DNA from: Salinimicrobium sediminilitoris
GTDB taxonomy: Bacteria; Bacteroidota; Bacteroidia; Flavobacteriales; Flavobacteriaceae
Direction of reading: 5' to 3'
Assembly (NCBI RefSeq): GCF_020866905.1
Contig: NZ_JAIVCC010000005.1
Coordinates: 310,001 to 374,000, forward strand
Length of the DNA: 64,000 nucleotides
Positions 26,664 to 35,145 of the stretch are shown one piece after another. The position numbers and the translations under genes are program-made. The notes under the pieces are model-generated. The model worked only from the letters and a program-made list of their open reading frames with translations. It was not told where the DNA came from and searched no databases. Numbering within the stretch: the stretch's first letter is position 1; every line of letters starts with the position of its first letter.

Positions 26664-27346
26664 AAAAAGTTTCTAATAATGAGGTAGAAAGATTGTACAG
26701 GTTTACCCGGGAGCATTTTGTGGTGTACTACGATGTTCAAACAGAACTGGTAGACCATCTTGCAAATGGGATCGAAAATCAGTGGCAGGATGATCCCGGA
26801 ATTTCCTTTGAGCAGGCTCTGCAAAAGGAGTTCAAAAAGTTTGGAGTTTATGGATTTTCAGATGTTGTGGAGAAACGGGAGCGGGCAATGGAAAAGAGAT
26901 ATTTCAAGCTTATTTTGAAGGAGATCATAACAGTTCTCACACGTCCCAAAGTATCTGTTGGCCTGCTATTGATCTTTTTGCTATCCAATTTTTTTCTGAG
27001 CCTTAATAACGGGAAAGATGCATACCTGATCTTCCTTTTCATTGTTTTTTGTATCGTCCTAATTATTGCCGGGCGAAGAGCGGTCATTAGGAGAAAAGCC
27101 AAAGAGGGCAAGAAGGTTTTTCTATTTGAAACTATGATTGAAAATGCCGGAGGATATTTTTCCCTTGTCTGGATCCCGTTTCAGTTTTTAAATTTTATGG
27201 ATGCCTCGGAAGGTGGCTTTATAAATTGGATGATGTCATTCCTCATCGCATTTTATGCGCTCACCAGTTATGTCTGCTTCTATCGCCTTCCAAAAAACAA
27301 AGAGGATATCCTGAAAAAAGTTTATCCCGAAATGAAATATTTCTAA
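26660..27346 (+). CDS. Membrane protein with N-terminal DHxxxxIE motif, second of a paralogous pair
   Basis: A 228-residue protein overlapping its upstream neighbour by four bases. The soluble N-terminus carries ELVDHLANGIENQWQDD (about 29-45), directly comparable to the motif in the preceding gene. It then continues with FEQALQKEFKKFGVYGFSDVVEKRERAMEKRY and four membrane helices. It probably arose by tandem duplication and may form a heteromer with its neighbour. No catalytic signature is seen. Confidence 0.65.
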   Translation: MKKVSNNEVERLYRFTREHFVVYYDVQTELVDHLANGIENQWQDDPGISFEQALQKEFKKFGVYGFSDVVEKRERAMEKRYFKLILKEIITVLTRPKVSVGLLLIFLLSNFFLSLNNGKDAYLIFLFIVFCIVLIIAGRRAVIRRKAKEGKKVFLFETMIENAGGYFSLVWIPFQFLNFMDASEGGFINWMMSFLIAFYALTSYVCFYRLPKNKEDILKKVYPEMKYF

Positions 27347-27401
27347 GGGATTTGTAACAAAACCAATATTTTCCCACTAATACTGCTAAAGTCATTACCG
27401 C

Positions 27402-28886
27402 ATGTTTAAACATTTCATTTCTCTACAGTGGAAAGCCTTTTTCCGGTCGGCCTCTTTTGGCAAGAGCCTTGGGTTGAAGATTTTTATGGCTTTTATTGCC
27501 ATTTATTTTGCTTTGGTCTTCTTAATTCTTGGAATTGGTCTTTACCCCTTACTAAAGGAGGCATTTCCGGAAGAGGAGCCGTTACAGATCGTGAACCGGT
27601 TTTTGCTGGTCTATCTTGCTCTGGAATTGATGATGCGATCCGCGTTACAATCCCTTCCGGTCATGACGGTCAAGCCACTATTGGCGCTACCTGTTTCTAA
27701 AGGAAAAGTGGTGAATTACGTGCTGTTGAGGTCACTATTTTCCTTTTTCAACTTTTTACCACTCTTGCTCTTTGTGCCTTTTGCGGTTTTCACATGGCAT
27801 AAAACCGGGCTGCCGGTGCTTTCCATAATTGGATGGATTGTTGCTGTTATCGGGCTGATTTTAAGTATCAACTACATTAACTTTTTACTGAAAAAGAAGT
27901 TTGCAGATGATATAAAGGCCATACTACCTTATATGGTAATTGCGCTTATTTTTTATGGGCTGGAAAGATTTGAAATCTTTAGTATTACCGAATTTTTTGG
28001 CGCCGGATTAAATTACGTCCTCGAAATGCCTTTTTTGGCACTTCTGCCTTTACTTCTTGCTTTCGCCCTCTTCAAGTGGAATCAAGCCATGTTAAAGAGC
28101 AGGTTCTATTTGGATGAATCTCTCAAAGGAAAAGTTACCGAAGCTAAATCCCAGGATTTTGAATGGCTGCGAAGATTTGGAGGGATCGCACCCTTTCTTC
28201 AGCTCGATCTTAAATTAATATGGCGTAACAAGCGTCCAAAGACCCTTATTTTTCTTTCCCTTTTTTTTATGGCCTATGGGTTTATATTTTATACCAATGA
28301 TACTTATCAGGAAATGCCTGCAGTTTTGGTTTTTGTAGGAATCTTTATGACCGGCATCTTTATGATTAATTTCGGGCAGTTCATTCCTGCCTGGGATTCA
28401 TCGTACTACTCGATGATGATGGCGCAGAATATTCCGTTGAAGCAGTACCTTAATTCCAAGGCAGCTTTGGTCACATTTAGCATAGTTATTATCACTATCC
28501 TTACTACGCCTTATGTATATTTTGGTTACGATATTCTGCTGATCAACATTGTGTGTGCCTTATACAATATAGGGATCAATGTGCCGGTACTTTTATTTTC
28601 CGGTTCATTTAACAGAAAACGGATTGATCTGGAAAAAAGCCCTTTTATGAACTATCAGGGCACAGGAGCAGCACAATGGCTGGTGGGGCTTCCCCTTTTG
28701 ATCATTCCAATTTTGATCTTCTGGCTGCTCAACAAGTTTTTTTCCTTTGAAGTTGCGGTGACTACCCTAGCTGCTTTAGGCTTTCTCGGAATAATTTTTA
28801 GAAACCAGATCTTTAACGCAATAGTCCAGTCCTATAAAAAAAATAAATATGCCATGATCAATGGCTTTAAACAAACAGGAGAATAA
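27402..28886 (+). CDS. ABC-2-like transporter permease (DUF5687-type)
   Basis: A 494-residue polytopic protein with about ten to twelve membrane helices. It opens MFKHFISLQWKAFFRSASFGKSLGLKIF, a pattern I associate with the flavobacterial DUF5687 permease family. A central cytoplasmic segment SLKGKVTEAKSQDFEWLRRFGGIAPFLQLDLKLIWRNKRPK divides it into two halves of six helices. It starts 55 bases after the second DHxxxxIE gene, and the ATPase gene begins one base after its stop, so these two form the transporter. The exported substrate is unknown. Confidence 0.83.
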   Translation: MFKHFISLQWKAFFRSASFGKSLGLKIFMAFIAIYFALVFLILGIGLYPLLKEAFPEEEPLQIVNRFLLVYLALELMMRSALQSLPVMTVKPLLALPVSKGKVVNYVLLRSLFSFFNFLPLLLFVPFAVFTWHKTGLPVLSIIGWIVAVIGLILSINYINFLLKKKFADDIKAILPYMVIALIFYGLERFEIFSITEFFGAGLNYVLEMPFLALLPLLLAFALFKWNQAMLKSRFYLDESLKGKVTEAKSQDFEWLRRFGGIAPFLQLDLKLIWRNKRPKTLIFLSLFFMAYGFIFYTNDTYQEMPAVLVFVGIFMTGIFMINFGQFIPAWDSSYYSMMMAQNIPLKQYLNSKAALVTFSIVIITILTTPYVYFGYDILLINIVCALYNIGINVPVLLFSGSFNRKRIDLEKSPFMNYQGTGAAQWLVGLPLLIIPILIFWLLNKFFSFEVAVTTLAALGFLGIIFRNQIFNAIVQSYKKNKYAMINGFKQTGE

Positions 28887-28887
28887 G

Positions 28888-29604
28888 ATGATTACAGTTA
28901 CTAACCTTTCGAAAGTTTATAATGGTACCTCTGTACTAAATATTGAACATCTTGAAATACCCCGCGGTCAGAGTTTTGGTCTTGTGGGAAATAATGGTGC
29001 AGGAAAAACGACATTTTTCAGCCTTCTGCTGGACCTCATTCAACCTAGTACTGGCAATGTTTTCAATAATGAAATTACGGTAAGTCAAAGCGAAAACTGG
29101 AAACCTTTTACTTCTTCATTTATTGATGAAAGTTTTCTAATTGGATACCTAACCCCCGAAGAATACTTCAATTTTGTAGGAGAACTTCGAAACCGAAACA
29201 AGGCCGATGTTTCTACTTTCCTTCAGAATTTTGATGAGTTCTTTAACGGGGAAGTCCTTGGGAGAAAAAAGTATCTGCGGGACCTTTCAAAAGGAAACCA
29301 GAAGAAGGTAGGTATAGTAGCTGCATTGATAGGTGATCCTGAAGTCGTGATCCTTGATGAGCCGTTTGCCAATCTTGATCCCAGCACACAAATTAGGCTC
29401 AAAGCTTTGATTAAGGAGCTTACTTCAAATTCAGAAATGACTATTTTGATCTCCAGTCATGACCTTATTCATGTAACTGAAGTCTGCGAAAGAATTGTGG
29501 TGCTTGATAAAGGACATGTAGTGAATGATATAAAAACTTCTGAAGCTACACTTAAAGAACTGGAGCAGTATTTTGCAGGGGGATACGCTAAAGAGGTAGG
29601 CTAA
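28888..29604 (+). CDS. ABC transporter ATP-binding protein
   Basis: A 238-residue nucleotide-binding subunit. Walker A is GNNGAGKTTF (about 33-42), the signature is LSKGNQKKVGI, Walker B is VVILDEPFANLDPS, and the H-loop is SSHDLIHVTE. The short length and the C-terminus resemble ABC-2 exporters such as NatA-type proteins. I use the ATG at 28888, one base after the permease stop, rather than an in-frame start at 28861 inside it. It pairs with the DUF5687-type permease. Confidence 0.94.
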   Translation: MITVTNLSKVYNGTSVLNIEHLEIPRGQSFGLVGNNGAGKTTFFSLLLDLIQPSTGNVFNNEITVSQSENWKPFTSSFIDESFLIGYLTPEEYFNFVGELRNRNKADVSTFLQNFDEFFNGEVLGRKKYLRDLSKGNQKKVGIVAALIGDPEVVILDEPFANLDPSTQIRLKALIKELTSNSEMTILISSHDLIHVTEVCERIVVLDKGHVVNDIKTSEATLKELEQYFAGGYAKEVG

Positions 29605-29925
29605 ATGATAATAAGGATCTGGCACGGCTATACAACACCTGAAAATGCAGAGGCATACGAGCAGTTGCTGAAATCCAAAATATTTAAAGATATTGAGGCA
29701 AAAACGGGTGAGGGGTTCGAAAGCGTGGAGCTCCTAAAAAGGCACCTTAATGAAGGCGAGGTTGAATTTACTACTATGATGAGGTTCAAAGATCTCGATA
29801 CCATAAGGAAATTTACTGGAGAGGATCATGAAACAGCATATGTACCCGAAGAGGCAAGGAAACTTCTGGTTCGTTTCAACCAAAAAGTGGCACATTTAGA
29901 GCTCCGTTATGTCGCCAAAAAATAG
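29605..29925 (+). CDS. Small ABM-like (dimeric alpha/beta barrel) protein
   Basis: A 106-residue protein that begins immediately after the ATPase stop (TAAATG). MIIRIWHGYTTPENAEAYEQLL, the FTTMMRFKDLDTIRKFTGEDHETAYVPEEARKLL stretch and the alternating beta pattern resemble antibiotic-biosynthesis-monooxygenase-like ferredoxin folds. Its place as the last gene of the padR run suggests a detoxification or signalling role together with the exporter. Function not established. Confidence 0.75.
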   Translation: MIIRIWHGYTTPENAEAYEQLLKSKIFKDIEAKTGEGFESVELLKRHLNEGEVEFTTMMRFKDLDTIRKFTGEDHETAYVPEEARKLLVRFNQKVAHLELRYVAKK

Positions 29926-29972
29926 TATATTCCTTTAACGTTTTATGGCTTACTGAAAATTTTCGGGTCCTA

Positions 29973-31313
29973 CTATTCTAAATATTTCCACAGCTGTCTC
30001 GAGCTAAAGTTGGTGAAGTAAAACAGTCCGGACCGATTTGCAAAGTCTGATTGAAATAAAAATAAGTCTACCTGTCTTGGATGATTAAATCGTTTTTTTA
30101 ACTGCCATGAATCACCGCCATCACTCGACTTATAAACAGTAGTGTAGGGAAGCTTATCATTTGTCGAAGTGTGAAGGAAAAGGAGAATACTCTGTGCATC
30201 CAGTACCTTTATTTGTGCGTTGTAGAAATAACCGTCCGTATAGGGAATGGGAGTGGCAGATTCACTCCAGGTTAGACCTGAGTCTATAGTTTTATATAAT
30301 TTTTTATTCCTTGGGAGCAAGAAATACCCGGTGCTGCTTTTGAATTGTGGACCTACAGGTTCTGAAAGAAGTCTTTCAGAGATGTTAAACGTGAAATTCT
30401 TTGGGTTCATACTTATAAACGCATATTCGTAGTCTGATGAAGAAGCCCCCGGATTCAAAATTACTTTTCCATGAATGTTACCTTGAGAAGTAAGCTTGAG
30501 ATCAAAAATATTTCTTTCCTGCTTAGGATATGCCTCCAACCCTTCAAAAAGCTCCACGGCTTTTTTTAATTCATTGTTTTGTTTTATAAATATTCCATTT
30601 TGGGTGAAAATGAAGATTTGTTTTTCAGGAGTAATTAAAATATTATCAGGGTTCATAGAAAGGTAATCCAGGTCGCGGGTATTAAAACTGTTAAGAAAAC
30701 TGTAGGAAGGGCTGGAGGAAGATTTGTAGTATATTTCATACAATTTAAAATCAGTACTCTTTGCATACCAGGAATCAGCATTCTCTAGAACGTTAAAAAA
30801 TTGTACATTACTGCTTATCTTCTGAGTTTCATAAAAACCATTTTTAAACAGATGGAGGTTTCTTGTAGGAAGATCTACTCTAGTTGTCCCAAGTGCTTCC
30901 TCATCATTAAGCACCTTCAGACCCATAATTTCTTGTAAGTCAAAGGGGTAATCTTCAAATAAAGGAATGAAGCCTATTAACCGAAGAGGAATTTCCTGTG
31001 TGCCTATCTGCATAACATAGGATTCCGCATATAACTGTGGAAGGACAAATTGAATTTCGGTATCGCTGTGAAAGGTAAAAAACTTATGATGTAAAAGTTC
31101 ACCTGGTTTATTATATATAGTAGCGCCGGAAACATTATATTCAGTGCTAAAGATGCGCACTGTCTCAACCTGTAGAAGATTAGTACCCGTAATTGTTATA
31201 AGGTCACCAATTTCTGCCGTGTAGGATTGGGTAATAAGTGATGGAACATTCTTTTCGTCGGGAGAACAGGAAACAATTAAGGAACAGAACAGAATAAAGA
31301 AATATTTTTTCAT
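29973..31313 (-). CDS. Lipoprotein with IPT/TIG-like and Asp-box (BNR) segments
   Basis: A 446-residue lipoprotein (signal MKKYFFILFCSLIVSC, Cys 16). Residues 30-115 look like an IPT/TIG immunoglobulin-like fold (AEIGDLITITGTNLLQVETVRIFSTEYNVSGAT). The rest is beta-rich with two Asp-box repeats, TIDSGLTWSES and SSDGGDSWQLK, as in sortilin- or sialidase-like propellers. The sialidase catalytic Arg triad is not evident. It is flanked by 190 bases of AT-rich non-coding DNA, stands alone on its strand, and looks AT-richer than its neighbours. It may be an accessory surface-binding protein. Confidence 0.65.
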   Translation of the reverse strand: MKKYFFILFCSLIVSCSPDEKNVPSLITQSYTAEIGDLITITGTNLLQVETVRIFSTEYNVSGATIYNKPGELLHHKFFTFHSDTEIQFVLPQLYAESYVMQIGTQEIPLRLIGFIPLFEDYPFDLQEIMGLKVLNDEEALGTTRVDLPTRNLHLFKNGFYETQKISSNVQFFNVLENADSWYAKSTDFKLYEIYYKSSSSPSYSFLNSFNTRDLDYLSMNPDNILITPEKQIFIFTQNGIFIKQNNELKKAVELFEGLEAYPKQERNIFDLKLTSQGNIHGKVILNPGASSSDYEYAFISMNPKNFTFNISERLLSEPVGPQFKSSTGYFLLPRNKKLYKTIDSGLTWSESATPIPYTDGYFYNAQIKVLDAQSILLFLHTSTNDKLPYTTVYKSSDGGDSWQLKKRFNHPRQVDLFLFQSDFANRSGLFYFTNFSSRQLWKYLE

Positions 31314-31503
31314 GTGAGAAAAATTTACAACGTGTAATATTAGGATTTAATCTTTATTTAACAAAAAATTAAGACTGAAATATACTTTAATGTAACCGTT
31401 GTTCTCTTCATCTGTAGGCTTACAGAAAAATGACTATTTTTACCCACTCACAAAAATATTTAGGGCACATTTAAGTTATTGCTAATAAGAAGGATCTGTT
31501 GAT

Positions 31504-34035
31504 TTGAAACTATCTATAAAGGTTATTGCCATTTTGTTCCTGTTGATCTCTATCACAGGTTGCTCGAGGAAAAAGAACACCTTTCTCAACCGCAACTGGC
31601 ATGCCGTTACAGCCGAATATAACACACTCTACAACGGGAATTTAGCTCTTGATCTGGGAATTGAAGCTCTTAATGAAAGCTACCTTGACAATTATTGGGG
31701 AATACTTCCGGTGGAACGTATGGCGATCAAAGAAGAGGTATTGGCTCCCGGTGAAAACATCAACCCTAATTTTCTTGTAGCCGAAGAAAAAGCGGTAAAG
31801 GCAATTCAGCGGCACTCCATGTTGATTGAAGGATCCGAAACGAATCCGCAGATTGATGAGGCGTATTTGTTGTTAGGAAAGGCGAGATATTATGATCAGC
31901 GTTTTGTTCCTGCCCTGGAAGCTTTTAATTACATCCTTCATAAGTATCCGCTAAGCAATACCATTAACGAGGCCAGGATATGGAGGGAAAAGACCAATAT
32001 GCGTCTAGAATTTGACCAACTGGCTATCAAAAATCTGAAAAAGATCCTGGAAAGTGAGCGACTGGACGAGGATGACAGGGCAGAGGCTTCGGCCATACTC
32101 GCACAGGCTTACCTGAATATTAATGCTCCCGATACTGCTGTGGCACACATCAAACGTGCGGCCGAATTAACAGATGAAAAAAATAAAGAAGGCCGTTACT
32201 GGTATATCACCGGCCAACTTTATGATGTTTTGGGAAAACCGGATAGTGCTTCTTATGCTTTTGACCGGGTGATCGATCTTAATAGAAAGATCCCACGCAT
32301 TTACCTGGTGAATGCAATGATAAGGCAAATAGAATATTTGAATGTCACCGCAAAAGAGAAGGCTCTTGTTCTCGAGCAGCTAAATGCTCTTGCAGAAGAC
32401 AGGGAAAACAGGCCGTACCTTGATAAAATATATTTTCAGCTTGCTGAGTTCCATTATCAACAGGATTCCTCAGAACTCGCTATAGTTTACTACAATCGTT
32501 CACTTCGAACACCTTCCAATAATACTTACCTGCAGTCCCTGGATTATCAAACTCTGGGAAATATCAATTTTGATGCTGCCCGTTACGAAGTAGCCGGGGC
32601 ATACTTTGACAGCACTCTTTCGAAATTGTCTGAAAATTTACGGGAATACAGGCTCATAAAGAGAAAGCGGGATAATCTGGATGATGTCATCTACTACGAA
32701 AAAATGGCCCAAAAAGCCGATAGTATTCTCTACCTCGCGTCTTTGTCTGAAGAGGGGCAACAGGAATTTTTTAATGACTACACTACAAAACTGAGGGAGC
32801 AGGCAAAAAGCGAAGCCGAACGTCCTGCACAACAGCAGGAAGCGCAGAATTTCTTTGAAAATAAACGTCCTGCCATGCCCGGGATACCAAATCCCGGTTC
32901 CTCTTTCTATTTCTATAATCCCACGGCTGTGGCGTATGGAAAGCAGGAGTTTTTCAGGTTGTGGGGTGACAGGGAACTTGCCGATAACTGGCGTACACGC
33001 CGCATTAGTGGAGGCGGCGAAGACCTGGTAACCGAAGGAGTGAATGAACTTATTGATAACGATCCAAAATTTGATCCTCAGTCATATATAAAAACTATTC
33101 CTACTGATGTAGCTGTGCTGGACAGTATAAAAGGGGATCTTAACTTTGCGAGTTATCAACTTGGATTGATCTACAGGGAGAAGTTTAATGAAAACGAACT
33201 GGCGGCTGAAAGGTTGGAATTTGTAATAGGGAATAAGCCCGAAGAGAGATTATTGCTGCCTGCGAAATACAATCTTTATAAAATTTATTCAGACCTTGGA
33301 ATGACTGCCCGGGCACAATCTCTCAAAAATGACATTTTAGTGACCTATCCCGATTCCCGATATGCTGCTATTCTTTCAAACCCCGAGAGCTTATTAAGGG
33401 ATGAGAATAATCCAACGGCTATCTATGAACAGTTGTATAGCAGTTATGAAAATCAGGAATATGAAAATGTTATTGCAGAGGTAGATCAATTAACCGGTCA
33501 ATTTGCAGGAGATGAGATAGTGCCAAAACTGGAGCTTTTAAAAGCCATGGCAGAAGGAAGGTTATTCGGGTTTGAAGACTATAAAGCGAGCCTTAATTAT
33601 GTTGCGCTTAATTACCCGCAATCTATTGAAGGTAAAAAAGCCCAGGAAATTATTAATCAGGCTTTACCTGCTATGTCGGGATCTAAATTTGTTCCGGATA
33701 CTTCCGGCACTTCCTTTAAGTTGATTTTTCCTTTTGAAAAAGAAGAAAAGGAGGAAGCCATGGAGTTACAGGAGACACTTTTGAGTGCCATAGAGGAATT
33801 CGGTTATTCTTGGAAAGTTTCGCGGGATGTTTACAATAAGGCGCGGGATTTTGTAGTAGTTCATGGTTTTAATTCCGAAGCAGAGGTAAATACTTTTGCT
33901 CAAAGATTGACCGGGGACGATAAATATCCGATTGATAAAAAATCTTTTTATATTTCCACCCCAAACTACAGGATCGTGCAGATTCATAAAAACATTGAAA
34001 CCTACTTAGATTCATTAAACACCCCCACGCAGTAA
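31504..34035 (+). CDS. sprE: Type IX secretion/gliding motility lipoprotein SprE (PorW)
   Basis: An 843-residue TPR-rich lipoprotein. The signal MKLSIKVIAILFLLISITGC has its lipobox Cys at 20. Its start NRNWHAVTAEYNTLYNGNLALDLGIEALNESYLDNYWGILPVER is characteristic of SprE/PorW. TPR-like helices fill about 95-400 and 575-700. In Flavobacterium and Porphyromonas this protein is needed for T9SS and gliding, linking the core complex to the outer-membrane translocon. The only start that keeps the signal peptide is TTG at 31504, because an in-frame TAA lies at 31486. It overlaps the bactofilin gene by one base (TAATG). Confidence 0.92.
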   Translation: MKLSIKVIAILFLLISITGCSRKKNTFLNRNWHAVTAEYNTLYNGNLALDLGIEALNESYLDNYWGILPVERMAIKEEVLAPGENINPNFLVAEEKAVKAIQRHSMLIEGSETNPQIDEAYLLLGKARYYDQRFVPALEAFNYILHKYPLSNTINEARIWREKTNMRLEFDQLAIKNLKKILESERLDEDDRAEASAILAQAYLNINAPDTAVAHIKRAAELTDEKNKEGRYWYITGQLYDVLGKPDSASYAFDRVIDLNRKIPRIYLVNAMIRQIEYLNVTAKEKALVLEQLNALAEDRENRPYLDKIYFQLAEFHYQQDSSELAIVYYNRSLRTPSNNTYLQSLDYQTLGNINFDAARYEVAGAYFDSTLSKLSENLREYRLIKRKRDNLDDVIYYEKMAQKADSILYLASLSEEGQQEFFNDYTTKLREQAKSEAERPAQQQEAQNFFENKRPAMPGIPNPGSSFYFYNPTAVAYGKQEFFRLWGDRELADNWRTRRISGGGEDLVTEGVNELIDNDPKFDPQSYIKTIPTDVAVLDSIKGDLNFASYQLGLIYREKFNENELAAERLEFVIGNKPEERLLLPAKYNLYKIYSDLGMTARAQSLKNDILVTYPDSRYAAILSNPESLLRDENNPTAIYEQLYSSYENQEYENVIAEVDQLTGQFAGDEIVPKLELLKAMAEGRLFGFEDYKASLNYVALNYPQSIEGKKAQEIINQALPAMSGSKFVPDTSGTSFKLIFPFEKEEKEEAMELQETLLSAIEEFGYSWKVSRDVYNKARDFVVVHGFNSEAEVNTFAQRLTGDDKYPIDKKSFYISTPNYRIVQIHKNIETYLDSLNTPTQ

Positions 34036-34448
34036 TGTTTAAACAGGACAAGGCAAAATCAACAACAGAGAACAGCAAAGAACAAAATAAAATATCCCCC
34101 GGCACAAAGATCAAAGGAAACATTGAAGCCAAAGGTGGCTTTAGGATAGACGGTTGTGTAGAAGGAACCGTAAAAACCCCCGGAAAGGTGGTTATAGGAA
34201 AAGATGGATATGTGAAGGGAGAACTGGAATGCGAAAATGCCGACATCGAAGGGAAATTTTCCGGAAATCTTAAGATACAGGGAACATTGAGTCTTCGAAG
34301 TACAGCAGTAATTGAAGGGGAAGCCGTAGTTTCTAAATTGGCGGTAGAGCCTGGAGCAACTTTTAACGCCACCTGCACAATGCGGGGCGGGGTGAAAGCA
34401 ATTCGCAATGAAAGAGGAGAAAAACAAAGACAAGAACAGTCAGCTTAA
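34035..34448 (+). CDS. Bactofilin-like polymer-forming protein
   Basis: A 137-residue protein with a short polar N-terminus, then a right-handed beta-helix repeat (about 25-115: TKIKGNIEAKGGFRIDGCVEGTVKTPGKVVIGKDGYVKGELECENADIEG) and a basic tail. Bactofilins form non-polar filaments that position envelope enzymes. It lies between sprE and the AtpZ-like gene, which it overlaps by 41 bases. Its neighbours suggest that it acts near membrane complexes, but the order may also simply be historical. Confidence 0.88.
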   Translation: MFKQDKAKSTTENSKEQNKISPGTKIKGNIEAKGGFRIDGCVEGTVKTPGKVVIGKDGYVKGELECENADIEGKFSGNLKIQGTLSLRSTAVIEGEAVVSKLAVEPGATFNATCTMRGGVKAIRNERGEKQRQEQSA

Positions 34449-34638
34449 GAACTGGGCTGTATTTACCGGGATTGCTTTTCAAATGGGCGCCACGATCTTC
34501 ATTTGCGCCTGGATTGGAAAAAAACTGGATGAAAGATATCCAATGGAAAAGAACTGGTTTACAATTGGTTTTGTTCTTTTTGGTTTAGTCGCTTCAGTCT
34601 ACGTTGTTCTAAAACAACTCAAACGCTACAATAATTGA
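34408..34638 (+). CDS. AtpZ/AtpI-like ATP synthase accessory protein
   Basis: A 76-residue protein with two membrane helices (about 16-36 and 50-68) and a conserved turn GKKLDERYPMEKNWFTIGFVLFGL, the AtpZ/AtpI pattern. These proteins help assemble the c-ring and can form a cation channel. Its start lies inside the bactofilin gene (41-base overlap), and it overlaps the next gene by four bases. This tight packing ties the atp genes to the sprE transcript. Confidence 0.85.
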   Translation: MKEEKNKDKNSQLKNWAVFTGIAFQMGATIFICAWIGKKLDERYPMEKNWFTIGFVLFGLVASVYVVLKQLKRYNN

Positions 34639-35039
34639 ATCCAGTAATTTTTAAAGACCTGTTGAGGTTTACTTTTTTGCTTTTTCTGGTGGCCGGGATA
34701 AGTTATGGACTCCATTATGGATTTTTAACTTATTTTCAGAATGACCGCCCCATGGACCTGGTGAACTTTGCCTATAAATTCAATGTGGGCATTACGCTGC
34801 TGTTCACCTCCACTATTATTTTGGCCAGTGAACATCTTAAAGAACAGTTAGGATTTATCTTTTTAATTAGCGGGATGGTAAAACTGGGTATCTTCTTTTA
34901 CCTCATAAAAACATCAGACTTTGTTTTGGACAAATCTGTCTTTTTGCATTTTTTTGTTCCTTACGCACTGTGCATCGTGGTGGAAATTGTCTTCATTGCT
35001 AAAATTCTTAATCGCACTAACTTCTCGAATGACAAGTAA
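34635..35039 (+). CDS. Four-helix membrane protein of the atp operon (DUF6168-type)
   Basis: A 134-residue protein with four membrane helices and little else (about 9-30, 45-62, 70-90 and 100-125). It starts with TTG at 34635, overlapping the stop of the AtpZ-like gene. Flavobacterial atp operons usually keep such a gene just before atpB; I recall the name DUF6168 from memory. Given its position it may act like AtpI in c-ring assembly, which is inference. Confidence 0.65.
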   Translation: MNPVIFKDLLRFTFLLFLVAGISYGLHYGFLTYFQNDRPMDLVNFAYKFNVGITLLFTSTIILASEHLKEQLGFIFLISGMVKLGIFFYLIKTSDFVLDKSVFLHFFVPYALCIVVEIVFIAKILNRTNFSNDK

Positions 35040-35104
35040 TTACGCTTCTTTCGCCGGAAAAAAACTAATAGTGTACATAGGCTGCTTTTTTTTATATAAT
35101 TATG

Positions 35105-35112
35105 TACATTTG
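35105..35112 (+). promoter_or_regulatory. Internal -7 box TACATTTG upstream of atpB
   Basis: TACATTTG fits TAnnTTTG. A T-run at about 35084-35093 lies upstream of it at the usual -33 distance. It would give the F0 and F1 genes their own promoter besides read-through from sprE. Confidence 0.5.
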
Positions 35113-35145
35113 CAGCCGAATTAAAGGACTGTAATTTACCTGAAA

